Of a stretch of 64,000 bases of DNA, positions 11,781-23,116 are shown one piece after another. The stretch's first letter is position 1, and each line of letters opens with the position of its first letter. The stretch is from Salvia splendens (taxonomy: Eukaryota > Streptophyta > Magnoliopsida > Lamiales > Lamiaceae). A program made the translations under genes and the position numbers. The DNA lies in NCBI RefSeq assembly GCF_004379255.2, contig NC_056048.1, positions 10,749,197 to 10,813,196 of the forward strand. Reading direction: 5' to 3'. The notes under the pieces are model-generated. The model saw only the letters and a list, made by a program, of their open reading frames with translations, was not told where the DNA came from and ran no database searches.

Positions 11781-14166
11781 CTAATTTCTACGGGTATCCA
11801 TATCTTGAAAACGTTTCAAGATTATTTCATTAGAAACACTAGCGAAGATGGATCTTTCATCATATACTACCAAACTGTCATTCAACCACTCATCACCCAT
11901 CCAATTCCGCAAGTCAGGTTTGACAAATTTCATTGTCAAAATACTCTTTCAACAGATGCAGTCGCTACAAGTAAGATCAATACCAACTCAATCAGACGAT
12001 AAACTAACGGAAAATCTTTATCTTTCTTAGTTTCAACAATCTTCTTAGATAGGCTAGCCAAATCTTCAATACCATTCAATCGTGCATCTCTTCTCACAAC
12101 ATCAACAAAAGTTTCAAGTTGTCGAAAAAATTCAGTATGTTGATTCGATGAGAAGTCCTTTGGATAAAGAGTAGCAAGATGAACAAGCTTATCAAATTAA
12201 AAACAGCGAAATCATTTTTCGGATTGAGGCATGCCATACAACTAAGCAAGTCTGTATATACCTCAGAGAAACGATTTTCCATCTCTTGTATGAGTAAGTC
12301 AACAACCTAATTGTCACACAAAAAGGTTAAATATCAAGATGATTCTAATTTAGTAAATGAATAAGATATTAAATTTTATAATTACCAGACAAAATATTTC
12401 AACGCTATAATGATGGTAGTTCTTGATATTTGAACCATTCCTCATTCTAATCCGCTTTGGAGCATCATCATCCATGTTTGTTATTGAGATGTCATTTGCC
12501 CCACAAAAATCATTCACTTTCTTTCACATTCTCTATCAAGAAAATCGCATTTAAATTATCTTGATTTCTTTGTTGCAAGGCACAAGACAATGGTTGATTC
12601 ACCCCCAACAAATGTTTCATCAAGATCAGAATGAATACAAATTCAAAAGTCTCCATTTTCCGTAGGAGACCTACAGATTTGCCCCTTGTTTCATATTCTT
12701 CTCCATCAACAAGTACGTTTTCAAGTACTTCGGTTACAGACTGCCACATACTTGCAAGACGATTACAATGACATTATGAGATCCTAATCGAGTATCACCT
12801 GGTCTCTTCAAAGAAGTTTCTTAATTTTGGCCTCTACCAGTACTGATTTCCCCATTCTCTATCATTTCAACTAGTCTATCGTGCTCAAGTTGTCGAATTT
12901 TCTTAGCCTTTTGCAAGAAGATCCACATAATGTTACAATCGAGCTAAGATAACTAAGAAAATCCCAAACATACTGATTTGTCTTGCACACGGCCACACAT
13001 ACCAATTGAAGTTGGTGGGCAAAACAATGGACATACCAAGCTGATGGATTTTCCTTTAAAATTAGTGCTTTCAATCCATTGCATTCACCTCTCATGTTTG
13101 ATGCTCCATCATATCCTTGGCCTCTCAATATTGACAAAGATAACTTAAACTTAGCAAATACGGAGTCAATTGCCTCTTTCAGACAAACTGATATAGTTCT
13201 TTTGACATGAATCAAAGCTAAAAACCTTTCAATTATCCTACCATCCTTGTTCACAAATCTTATGACAATTGTCATTAGCTCCTTTGTTGAGCAATCATGT
13301 GACTCATCAACTAGGATAGAAAAGTGTCCATCTCCAAGTTCTCCCAATATATCAAGTGTGGTTTCCGCCGCACAAGCATTAACCATATCTTTTTGGATTG
13401 ATGGAGAAGTCATTTGGTTATTTCCAGGGGCATTTTTCAAAATCACTTTACCAACTTCATCATTCCTCGAACCATATCATTCTAACAACTCAAGAAAATT
13501 ACCTTTGTTCAAAGAAGTTGATGACTCGTCATGTCCCCTAAAAAGGCAAACCTTGAATAAAAAAATGAACTACATCAAGAGTTGCAGTCAATCGAATTCG
13601 ATATTGTTTTTCTTTTGATGTCATACCTCTACTTACAACATAAGTCATACTTTGCCTTTGATTGACAAAATTTTCATATTCTATCTTAGCTTTGTTGTGT
13701 GCACTACTTTTATCCCCAACATGCCCCTTGAATTTTTCGAGTGCTTTTTTCCAATTAGAAAAATCACAATTAGTGAAGGCTTCATCTCCCGGTGCCATAT
13801 AACCAGACTTGAAAAGAAAATAGTAAAAGCAATATGCGGCATGTTTCGCTTCACTATATTCAAGCCAATCATAATCTTTGTACCAAGCATCTCTAAAACT
13901 CCTATTATCTTTTCCTTGACGCGTTTTTTGAAAAATAATACCCTTTGATTGACAAGGGCCTTTCGCTACATATTCTCTACGAATACGATCCCTGATATTC
14001 ACACCACATTTTGCAATTGGTTTCCGTAAACCAGGATCAGCTTTGATTTCACTTTCATCTATTTCTGTTTCATATGTATTATCATTCACCATCAAATTTT
14101 CTTCAGCATTCCGTGATTCTGGACATGAATCCAAAACTCTTGGTCTTTTTTCAAGATATTTCTCCA
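11781..14166 (-). pseudogene. hAT transposase (TTF zinc finger / DUF4371 type), broken
   Basis: Reading from the ATG at 14166, the first ~200 codons give the TTF-type zinc-finger region (IRREYVAKGPCQ, AAYCFYYFLFKSG). Then comes the DUF4371 core: ILVDESHDCSTKE with the first catalytic Asp, GQGYDGASNMRGECNG, and the WYVHCFAHQLQL motif. At the C terminus the dimerisation region reads LVATASVERVF, then EWLNDSLVVY, ending at a TAG complementary to 11781-11783. Visible breaks are an extra T after GLPF near 13540 that creates a stop, a TGA for Trp near 13485, uncertain coding between 12310 and 12860, and a lost base right after SVERVF near 11958. The enzyme cannot be made intact; any recent movement would need an enzyme from elsewhere. 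Confidence 0.85.
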
Positions 14167-14305
14167 TACACCTAATGAAACAAAAAAGGAATACAATAAT
14201 TAATTTTGACAAAATATTATAATAACGTAACTATCATTTACTCACTTTATACAAGATGTGTCCACGGGACCACATCCAATTGTCTACTAAAGTCATTAGC
14301 ATTTA

Positions 14306-15252
14306 GAGCATCCACAATGGTTTTCGCCCAGCCATAGCCCAACCACAAACTCCTCCTGCCACATCATCAGCACTAAAAATCCTCATGCCACATCATCAGG
14401 ACAAGCAAATAGCCCAGCAATAGCCTAGCCACATCACTCCTAATTATATAAAACAAATAATAATTGACAATCACACAAAATACGGAATTAAATTTACGAC
14501 ACAGATACGGATAAATTCAATAATAATATTAAAATTTTAAAAAGTACATTACTTAAAAAAACACACTTCATTAAAATTAAAATAACATTATAACATTCTC
14601 ATTAATGAGTTTGTCCCACATCGAAAGTGGAATATAAAACATTCAAGGATGTCTCTATAAAAGAGAAACAACCAAGAATGAGTTTGACCCACATCGAAAG
14701 TGGAACATAAAACATTCAAGGACGTCTCTATAAAAGAAAAACAACCAAGAATGAGTTTGTCCCACATCGAAAGTGGAACATAAAACATTCAAGGATGTCT
14801 CTATAAAAGAGAAACAACCAAGAAAGAGTTTGTCCCACATCGAAAGTGGAACATAAAACATTCAAGGATGTCTCTATAAAAGAGAAACAACCAAGAATGA
14901 GTTTGTCCCACATCGAAAGTGGAACATAAAACATTCAAGGATGTCTCTATAAAAGAGAAACAACCAAGAATGAGTTTGTCCCACATCGAAAGTGGAACAT
15001 AAAACATTCACGGATGTCTCTATAAAAGAGAAACAACCAAGAATGAGTTTCATAAAAAAAACATTAAATAAAAAAATTTTAAAAATCCGCTGGACGATGC
15101 GCTCGGCGATCCGGACCCGGCGCCCGTATATCGCCTAGCGCTAGGCGATTTTTTTTTCGGAAAACCGCTAGGCGGTTGCAATGGTTTGCCGAGCGCACCG
15201 CCTAGCGCCGAGGCTCGGCTAGGCGGTGCGCTAGGCGCCATTATGGATGCTC
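14306..15252. mobile_element. PIF/Harbinger-type MITE with internal tandem array
   Basis: Termini are GAGCATCCACAATGG (14306) and the complement CCATTATGGATGCTC (ending 15252), flanked by TTA on both sides (14303-14305 and 15253-15255), the PIF/Harbinger signature. The left arm carries degenerate GCCACATCATCA repeats, the middle is a six-unit 73-bp array (14604-15050), and the right arm is a GC-rich palindromic stretch built on CGCCTAGCG/CGCTAGGCG (15120-15240). No protein is encoded; the open frames over the array are repeat artefacts. Confidence 0.8.
14604..15050 (+). repeat. 73-bp tandem array, six USE+TATA units
   Basis: Six units occur at exact 73-bp spacing (GTCCCACATCG at 14613, 14686 as GACCCACATCG, 14759, 14832, 14905 and 14978), plus the beginning of a seventh. 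Each contains the plant snRNA upstream sequence element (consensus RTCCCACATCG), then 32 nt, then TATAAAAG (first unit 14656-14663). Units differ at only a few positions. The centre-to-centre distance of about 41 bp is close to four helical turns. Confidence 0.9.
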
Positions 15253-15738
15253 TTAGCACCTGAAAGACCCACCCAATGTTTTATATATACATCACTTCCC
15301 ATTTTATATCCATTCCATTATTCCAATCTATTCAAATTCAAACGCAACTACTGTATTTTTTTCCTATTCCAAGTTTCTACTCTGAGCTGCACTTTATTCC
15401 AAAAAGAGTATCTTTAATCTTTCCTAAATGGCTAAATGCCTAAATCTACAAATTCAAAGACGTGAATTTGAATTTTAAAACACACCTTCAAATTTATGAA
15501 ATTATGCTTATGGAATTTGGAAATGGTTGGGCTTCTTCTTGAGATGGAGATTGGAGAGGCAGCAGGGGCGGACTTGTGGTTGTGGAGCCCGGAGAGTGGA
15601 CGGCGTGGATGAAATAGGAGCTTGAGAGGATGAGATTTGGGAGCAGACTCGTCACTCGCCTCCGCCAGAGAAGACACAAGCGTTTGGAATTTGGGGATTC
15701 TATTTAGGGCTCAGGTTTAATTATTATTTATTTATTAG

Positions 15739-17370
15739 TGTGACATCCATGACCCAAAACATGCTTTATTTTACATATTAGCATTTATATTCATTGGAAT
15801 TATAGATATATAAATGGATTGCTATAAAATATGGTATTATATTAAAACTATGTTTTGGATAATTAAACTAAGTATCTGTACTATATACTGATTTAATAGT
15901 TAACTAATAAAACTATATTATATATATACGTGAATGTGTTTGTATAAGAACTTTTATTCAATATTTTAATTGTTAATGTATTTAGATATATGTAACTTGT
16001 TTATTTTGAAATAGTTACATGTATATGGCTATAAGTAGGACACGTGTAAAGAAAATAAGAGGAGGAGCTGGCCATATCAATCTCATGCATTTGACGTGTG
16101 TAGTATATAGGTGATGAATTCATAGAAAGAGGGAGAGAATTTAGAGGAACACGAAAAAAAAGGGAAAGAAGAAGCTTTCGACAAGTATGCGAGAAGTTTA
16201 TTAAAGCTCAAATTCACACAACCCACACTTTTGTTTCAGTTATATGTATTATTTCATACAATATATATTAGTTATATAAATTATTTTTCTTTTCTGGTTA
16301 AATCTTGCATTAATAATTCATAGGATCGAGGGTTATAAATCTGGAGACAGGATCAGGAGTTCAGTAAGTTTGTCTATCATAAGCAGGTGTGTATAAATCA
16401 CACTTTTAATTTTTACATGTTTTATTTGCTTCCTTGCTAGGTGTTAAACAAAATGAATGATTTGATTATATGATGTGATCCAATATGATTATATGTTATT
16501 TGATTTTGATGGTCGAATATGATATGAATATTTGTTTGGTGAAATGGACGTGTTTGTATAGATATATTGAGTAATTTGATGGAGTATGATATGGATATGT
16601 TATTGGTGCAAATGATATATTTATGATACCGATTATGTGAGTCATTGGACTAAAGAGGATCTGTGACGGTCTTGCCCTGGATCTGAAATTACAGAGGGAC
16701 CTACGGGTCAAATTACAGAGGGACCTTCGGGTCAAATTACAGAGGGACCTATGAGTCCAATTATAGAGGGACCTTCGGGTCAAACACAATGGGACCTTCG
16801 GGTCAAATCATAATGGGACCTACGGGTCAATCATAGAGGAATCCCGGGCAGATACCGGGCTTGACTGTTACAGAATAATAAACTGAATAGAGTGGCATAT
16901 GCATATGAATATGAAATGGTTTGTTTTTAAATTATGTTATATATTGTTTCTGATTATATGTATTGATAAAAGAATGTGCTTGATATTTGTATCATGTAAG
17001 ATTAAAGGTGAAAATTTATATATACTGAGTTGTGGCTCACATAAACCACTAAATTTTTCAGGAATAAGATAACAGTAAAGTTTTGACTGACATGGGTCAT
17101 AGTCACTCCACGTGTTATCAGGTTCGGCGGCTGACGCATATTGACAACCTTCTCTTCCTCATCATTTCGCATGTAGATAAATGTATAGTATATAGAGTGG
17201 TGAGAGGGTTCCACTACTTTACAGGATATTTTGAAATATGTATCGGATAAGTGTTGGTTTGAACTTATATTATATGGGTGTTCTATGAATTAGACACGTG
17301 TATTGATTGCTTTTATGATAAGTGGTTTATTTATTAAAAGAGTATACGTCAGAGGGGTTGAGGTGTGAAA
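15739..17370 (+). mobile_element. Solo LTR (Tekay/chromovirus-like), 1,632 bp
   Basis: It begins TGTGACATCC and ends GGTGTGAAA; the last bases would be TGTGACA with one change. A perfect 5-bp target duplication, attag, flanks it (15734-15738 and 17371-17375). No internal coding sequence remains, so it is the product of LTR-LTR recombination inside the hAT element. It holds a short GGGACCT-type tandem array at 16686-16840. TGTGACA...TGTGACA termini and size are typical of Tekay/Del LTRs; clade is inferred. Confidence 0.85.
16686..16840 (+). repeat. 24-bp tandem repeats inside the solo LTR
   Basis: About six units of the form AATTACAGAGGGACC followed by TWCGGGTCA occur head to tail, the later ones shortened (AATGGGACC). 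Units diverge at a few positions. The array lies in the U3-proximal half of the LTR. Confidence 0.8.
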
Positions 17371-17610
17371 ATTAGAGTTTAATTTTATTTAAAAGGTAGG
17401 TAACAGATTCGGCTTTTAATTTTTCTTCAATTGGGCTTTTTTAAATTTTATTTCAATTGAGCTTGGGGCGGTAATGGTTATTTTTTTCGGTCCACGGGGC
17501 GACGTCGGAGGCAAAGGAGGGGGCGGATATGAAAAATATACGTCCGGGATAAGGGGAAAGTAGTCGCATGGAGTTGGCGACTGCCCCCTGGATCCGCCAC
17601 TGTTATCACC

Positions 17611-18283
17611 CATGGTTGGGACACTTCTTCAACAAAGCGTTGAATCTCACAAGCTTCAACCATAGACTCTTGGCTCTTCATACTAAAATGAGAGATCTCT
17701 GCTTGAAGGTTGAGAGTAGAGCTAAGAGAGAAGAACCTCTCCAAGAACTTTTGGGCCAAGTCGTCCCAACTTGTAACCGAGCCCGACTCAAGGTTATCGA
17801 ACCAATCTCTCGCAAATCCCGATAATGAGAATGTGAATAGCCTAAGCTTGATTGTATCATCGGGAACCCATTAAGCTTGGTCGTGTTGGCAATCTCCAAG
17901 AATTTTGTTAAGTGCCTATTAGGATCCTTCGTGGGCCTTCCCAAGAAGACATGTTGCTCCACCATTTGAATCAACGCCGTCTTCAACTCAAAGTTGTTGG
18001 CGTGCACTCTTATATTAATGGGTGGCATTGGGATATTGATGTTTCCAAAGGTGTCTCGAACCAGTGTCTCTTGTCTTATTTCCTCCTCTCTTTCCCCCCT
18101 CATCTCCGCCATTTCTTGTTGTGTTGTAGTTGGTGGATGATTTGGTCTTGATTTAATGGAGGTGGGGGTGAAGGTGGGACTCCCTCATTGTTCCCATTTG
18201 GATTGTCTATTGGTGCAACTAGATGTTGAGCTCGTGCTCTTCTCCTTTGTCCTCTTCTCCTTTTATTGGTGGATTCCATTTCT
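17611..18283 (-). pseudogene. Athila-like gag N-terminal fragment
   Basis: Reading leftward from about 18283: an arginine-rich leader (NKRRRGQRRRARAQHLVAP), then MPPINIRVHANNFELKTALI, then VFLGRPTKDPNRHLTKFLEI, then WPKSSWRGSS and FFSLSSTLNLQAEISHF in another frame. This is the standard Athila/Ty3 gag N-terminal pattern (NFELK...P..HL..FLE). Frameshifts near 18130 and 17860 disrupt it. The hAT at 11627-17602 inserted into this gag: 11614-11626 is its continuation on the other side. Confidence 0.8.
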
Positions 18284-19152
18284 AAATCAATCAGCTCAAG
18301 AGGTGTGTGTGAGCATATACACCTACACAAGACATAGTTAAATTTAAAATTATACATTTTATGCAATTATAATACCAATAAATAACTATAAATCGTAGTT
18401 AAATTTTAGTTTATTATTTAAATAAAACATAAAATTTAAAATCTTATATTTTCCAAACACAGTAAAATATTAGTAATCATATTTGTATGATTCATTTTTC
18501 CAAAAATCATTATAATTGCTAAATTTATTTTTCCGTTAACCAAATATAACCTTGTTAGAGTTTTAATTTCTCGTCTTAATTAGACAGTTGAATTTAAAAA
18601 GTGGCATCATTTGTTCATTTCAGTATATAACTGGCATGAAAAATGATTTTTTTATGGGCAAACGAAAAATGATTTTTCATTCTAATTGTATCATGCCATG
18701 CCATTCACGTTTAATTCTACATTTATTTTATCATAATATTATTCTGATCTCATTTAATTATATATTATGATTATTATTGATAACTAATTACACACTAGAG
18801 CTATGTATTTGTGTCAAAGTTTTGCACCACGAACATTGTAATTTAGTTTAGGTGTATTCATCCTTCAATATAGGAATAACAATTCTCATTTACCAACTAA
18901 GTAAATGTTAGTATATGTCTATATTTTGCTCTGGAGATGACTCAGAGAAAAACATTAATTGAGAATCAAGATTACGCATGCCAGATAGTACTTGGATAAC
19001 ATGTTATCACGACAATCGGATATATTAACAAGCATTCATTCATTCATTATATATAATAATTATACGCACAAGAAAATATTTATGCGAGAAACTTAATACC
19101 AACAATACAACAATTAAAAGTTGATTCCTACCTAATAGAAAAAACAAATACT
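18284..19152. other. AT-rich intergenic stretch
   Basis: No gene, tandem array or clear transposon terminus is seen between the Athila gag fragment and the second hAT. Composition is strongly AT-rich with scattered homopolymers. Confidence 0.5.
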
Positions 19153-19741
19153 GCTCCCTCCAATGGCGGATCCAGAAATTAAATATCGTGGGGTCGAACC
19201 ACATTATAAATATTTAAATAATATTTATATTAATTATTTTTATAAAAATATTTTTTAATATTTAATAATTTATGCGAGTATGGATATTCATAAAACAACA
19301 TATTTCCCTTCATTGCACCCTTTGAGTACGGATTTTAAAAAAAATGTTTAGAGAAATAAGTAAAGAAATAATAAAATAAAAGATGAGATAAAGCCAAGAA
19401 GCAAAAAAGATAAAGTAAATGAATAATTATGTTATATTTTGCCAAAGAAAAAAAGATTTATATTATTTGGGACATCCATACAAAATACAAGTCGTTTATG
19501 ACAGGATGAAATGAGTATACCTTTTCTGTAACATTCCAAATTTTTAAAAATTAAAAATAATTTGAATATGAATAATAAGGTTAAAATTTTAAATTATAAA
19601 ACTGAAATTAGAAGAAATTAATAAATATTTACTTGTGTAAGTATGTGTTTATTTAGTGATATATAAAAAATATACTCCATGTAACAAAAATTAAAATTAT
19701 TAGATGAGAACACACGTTTAATGGAATTATGAAAATTAATA

Positions 19742-19992
19742 CTCCCTCCGTTCCATAATAATGGATGCGTTTCTTTTCGATACGGAGATTAAGAAAATTA
19801 TGTTAGATGAGTTAAGTAAATGGAGAATAAAGTGGTAAATGAAAAAGGTAGAGAGATGAAGAGAGAATAAAGTAAGAGAGCGTAAAGTAGGTGTGGAGAA
19901 ATGTGTTGACTTTTACTAAAAAGGGAAATGACTCTATTACTATGTAACGTACCGAAATGGCAAAATGACACTATTACTTGGAATAGAAGGAG
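19742..19992. mobile_element. Stowaway-type MITE
   Basis: The left end CTCCCTCCGTTCCATAATA pairs with the complement of the right end (TTCCAAGTAATAG...GGAATAGAAGGAG). TA flanks both sides (19740-19741, 19993-19994). Non-coding, 251 bp. Confidence 0.75.
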
Positions 19993-20379
19993 TAAAAAAA
20001 AGAAAGAAAAATTCAAAGGTCAATTAACAATTAGATACATAAGAGCACCCCCAACGCATCTTGCGGGTGCCTCTTATCTCGTCCCTCCGAGACGAGACCC
20101 GCGCGGGACGCGTTGCAGCGTCCCGTCTCGTCACCATCCCGCCGAGACGCCCGTCCCACTGAGACGGATGGCGAGCCAGCTCGCTACGCGTGCGCGCGAC
20201 GTGGCGCGCGCTGGCGCCACGCGTGACACCCACTCGCCGGCCCGCGAGTGGGCTTCGTCACGCTGACGCAATAAATCATTTTTTTAAAAATTTGAATTTA
20301 ATAAAAAAAAATCAAACGGTAATATTACCGTTTTCGACCGTTTTTCTTTTTTATTATTTTATTTTTTATTTTTTTTACT

Positions 20380-20388
20380 CTATAAATA
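20380..20388 (+). promoter_or_regulatory. TATA box of the Harbinger ORF1
   Basis: CTATAAATA lies about 90 bp upstream of the ORF1 start codon at 20472, at a normal plant spacing for a 5' leader of about 60 nt. Confidence 0.6.
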
Positions 20389-20471
20389 CTCATATTTCAT
20401 CCTCATTACACACACAAACACACATCTATTCTTCCCAATGTTCATCTAACCTCTCCAATTTTCATCACAAA

Positions 20472-21578
20472 ATGTCCGGCGACGGAAACGAGGGCGGCTC
20501 CGGCGGGTTTGACATCAACGCGTTTGGCGACTGGGGGGGCATGTACAATGTATTGGGTGGTTCGGATTCCGGTTCGTCGACGCCGGGCACCCAAGGCTCG
20601 TCGACGCCGGCGGGGTACCAACCACCCCATTTTGATGTGGATGCATACGCTCGTCCCTCCGCCCTGAGGTATTCGCAGGGATTATCCCAAATTAGGGAGG
20701 ATTATCAGGATGAACCCACTCCGGAAGGAGGACGAGGCGGTGGAAGCTCCAGGGCATTCGACGCCGTGGAGGAAGAGACGGAGGCGGCCGAGGAGGATGG
20801 GGATGTAGGTCGACATCCGTACAGCCGCAAGGACACGATGGTTGTGTACAACGTCTGGATCAGCGTCTCGTACGATCCCATCGTCGGGAATCAACAAACC
20901 CGGAAGTGCTTCTAGGAAAAGGTCATCGAGGCCTACAACGAGATTAAGCCGAAGGGGTCCCGCCGCCGCACATTGAAGATGCTCCGCGCTCACTTTGACC
21001 GAGTCGACAGAGAGGTCAAAAAATTCTGCGGCATCTACAAGACTGAAGCGGCCCATTACCTAAGCGGAGCCACGAGAGCCGACATTCTGAGATCGGCTTT
21101 GCGAGTCTATTTCGACGACACCGACAAAGAATTCAAACATCTCGATGTTTGGGAGGTCGTCAAAGACGAGGCAAGGTGGGCCGGCGGTGTCCAGTCCAGC
21201 ACAGGCTCGACCTCGAAGCGCAAGAAGCACACGACGGGTGGACAATACTCGTCTAGTGGGGGCGGTTCAGGTAGCGCCGCATAAGAGGTTGCCTCGCACG
21301 AGGTTGAGGGCACGCCGTACGATGTTCCCGTGGGCGCCGTCGGCCGCAAGGGACCAAGGCGGCGAAGACAGCTAGAGGGAGGAGGGGCCGAGGCGAATCA
21401 AGCCAGGCAGGCTCCCAAGAGCCGCCCTCCTCCTTAATGTCCATGTACTTCACCGCCACGATGGCGGGCACTTCCCGCATGACGCCTGCCCAATTTCAAG
21501 CCCATCATGCCGACATTGTGTATCTGGCGGGACAACTTGGTATTCCGCCTCCGGGGGATGATTCGCCGGCGGAGTAGT
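20472..21578 (+). pseudogene. PIF/Harbinger ORF1 (Myb/SANT-like trihelix DNA-binding protein), with stops
   Basis: The ATG at 20472 starts a Gly/Ser-rich leader (MSGDGNEGGSGG), a proline-containing linker and an acidic patch (EEETEAAEEDGD). The trihelix domain follows: MVVYNVWISVSYDPIVGNQQ, continuing after a TAG at 20913 that replaces the conserved Trp of the FW-E motif (EKVIEAYNEIKP), then LRAHFDRVDREVKKFCGIY and FKHLDVWEVVKDE. This layout is that of the ORF1 partner of Harbinger transposases, which binds transposon ends and helps nuclear import. A TAA at 21282 and another in-frame stop near 21435 interrupt the tail. The last piece, TPAQFQAHHADIVYLAGQLG, ends at TAG 21576-21578. Confidence 0.8.
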
Positions 21579-22368
21579 TTTTATAATTTCTATAAAATTG
21601 TATTTTAAATTATGTCTTTTTTTTATTTATTATGCCACGAATTTAATTATGTATTTTTTAGGATTTTAAGTTGTAATTTTTATTTTATTTAATGGAGTGT
21701 GTTTTTATTAATTGAATTTGTTGGAAATAAAAATAAAAATGAAATTGAATGAATAGTTAAGGGATAAGATGATTAAGAGACGGATAAAAGATAGAGGGTT
21801 GCAGGTTCTGTCTCTTAGTTAAGAAATAGAGTGAAAAGTACAGTGGGGCCCATGAATAGTTAAGAGATGAGACGGTTAAGAGACGAATAAGAGACAGCGT
21901 TGCGGATGGCATAATTCAAGATTTCTAATCTTTTAAAGTTCACAAATGATGTCATTTAATTCTAGGTCCCTAGGTAAATATTGGGAAGAAAAAACCAATA
22001 ATGACAACTTCCTTCTCTCTCCTCACCCACATAGCCAAACCCATTTTCTTTTCTCACTCTTCGAGCGAAAAAAAACTGAAAGCCGCCTCCGGCATTATGC
22101 TGCCGCCAAATTCCGGATTTCGTCTTGCCTCACTTCCTTTCTTTCTCTCTGCTCGGTCTCATCTCACACTGCGTGAGGTGGGGTGGAGACGCGCGAACGC
22201 CGTAGGGTCGGAGGTCGAAGAAAGGAGCTTTCCGGCGGCACTCCGGGGCAGGGTGGTGGGGTCGGCCGACCCCACCTGGATCCGCCGTTGGCTCCCTCTA
22301 TCTCAAGAAAGTTGAGCCAGTTTTATTTTTTTGAAAAATCCATAATAATTGTACTATCTACATTATTC

Positions 22369-22520
22369 TCGCATTTACTTTACTATTTATTCACTTTAAC
22401 TATATTTATTATTACGATTTTTTCAAAATGGATAAAAAAAAGAAGCACTTTAACTTTACTATTTATCCACTTTAACTATATTTATTATTACCATTTTTTC
22501 AAAATGGATAAAAAAAAGAA
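22369..22520 (+). repeat. 76-bp tandem duplication
   Basis: Two nearly identical copies of a 76-bp AT-rich unit (TTTACTATTTATYCACTTTA...GGATAAAAAAAAGAAG) lie head to tail. The rest of 22299-23111 is AT-rich intergenic sequence without other visible features. Confidence 0.85.
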
Positions 22521-23116
22521 GCACTTTAACTTTCTTCAAACTGATTATATACTAGTACTAAAAGAATGGTTTACACAATACATTATCTACATGGCGTAAA
22601 AATGAACCATATATCAATCAATTTATAAAAGTTGCCAATTAAAATATTAAGCTGGCGGAGTAACATTGAACTATTATATGTATTATCAACTGAAGTATAA
22701 TAGTAATAATCACGAAAGTGTTTCTAATTTATAACATACCACTTACATCATTAAAATCAGAAAAATTATTCTATAATTTGGACACGTTTCATCGGACTTT
22801 CACTGACAATTCCTGCATCTCAATAATTGGCCATTTCATTGTCCTATACTTTTTTGTTTTCAAGCACATGTTATTCCAACTTTGAAATAATTGTCAAAAG
22901 TTTTTCACGATAAAGTTCTATTAAAGCCGAAGTGGCTAACTATAAATAAGGTCCCTCAAAACTTTATTTGTTATAAAAAGACTTGTGGTACAACAAATAA
23001 AATAGATCACTTTCTCTTTATAACTTCAACATCACACTGTAAAAACGTTGGACTATCTCGATATAATCATATAATATCATCAAATAGCTAAATAGTGATT
23101 TTAGGATATAACTGAA

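Larger units (their letters stand above)
11627..17602 (-). mobile_element. hAT DNA transposon, 5,976 bp, with nested insertions
   Basis: The left terminus is CAGTGGCGGATCCAGG (11627) and the right terminus is its complement, CCTGGATCCGCCACTG (ending 17602): perfect 16-bp inverted repeats. They are flanked by a perfect 8-bp target duplication, ttatcacc (11619-11626 and 17603-17610), the hallmark of hAT. The interior holds a decayed transposase on the minus strand, a PIF/Harbinger-type MITE (14306-15252) and a solo LTR (15739-17370). Removing these two leaves about 3.4 kb, a normal size for an autonomous hAT. Confidence 0.93.
20043..21911 (+). mobile_element. PIF/Harbinger element carrying ORF1 only
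   Basis: The left end GAGCACCCCCAACGC and the complement of the right end TGCCATCCGCAACGC match at 10 of 15 positions and are flanked by TAA (20040-20042 and 21912-21914). Subterminal sequence is enriched in GAGACG/CGTCTC words. It contains one gene, the Myb/trihelix-like ORF1 (20472-21578), and no DDE transposase, so it is non-autonomous. Confidence 0.75.
19161..22290. mobile_element. Second hAT element (non-autonomous), 3,130 bp, with nested insertions
   Basis: Termini are CAATGGCGGATCCAG (19161) and the complement CTGGATCCGCCGTTG (ending 22290), close to those of the 11627-17602 hAT. A perfect 8-bp target duplication, gctccctc, lies at 19153-19160 and 22291-22298. The interior carries a Stowaway-type MITE (19742-19992) and a PIF/Harbinger element (20043-21911). 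What remains is about 1.0 kb without transposase coding. The duplicated target, GCTCCCTC, resembles the conserved end of Stowaway MITEs, so the hAT may have landed in one. Confidence 0.88.

Noticed and set aside
14588..15007. Series of 66-68 codon minus-strand frames that look like a repeated protein
   Set aside because: They are one frame read through the 73-bp array; 73 is not a multiple of three, so each copy falls into a new frame and stops.
14604..15050. CRISPR-like regular repeats
   Set aside because: Units are contiguous 73-mers without unique spacers, in plant DNA inside a MITE.
15432..15679. Two overlapping small frames upstream of the hAT transposase
   Set aside because: No recognisable domain, different frames, and located in the non-coding 5' region of the hAT.
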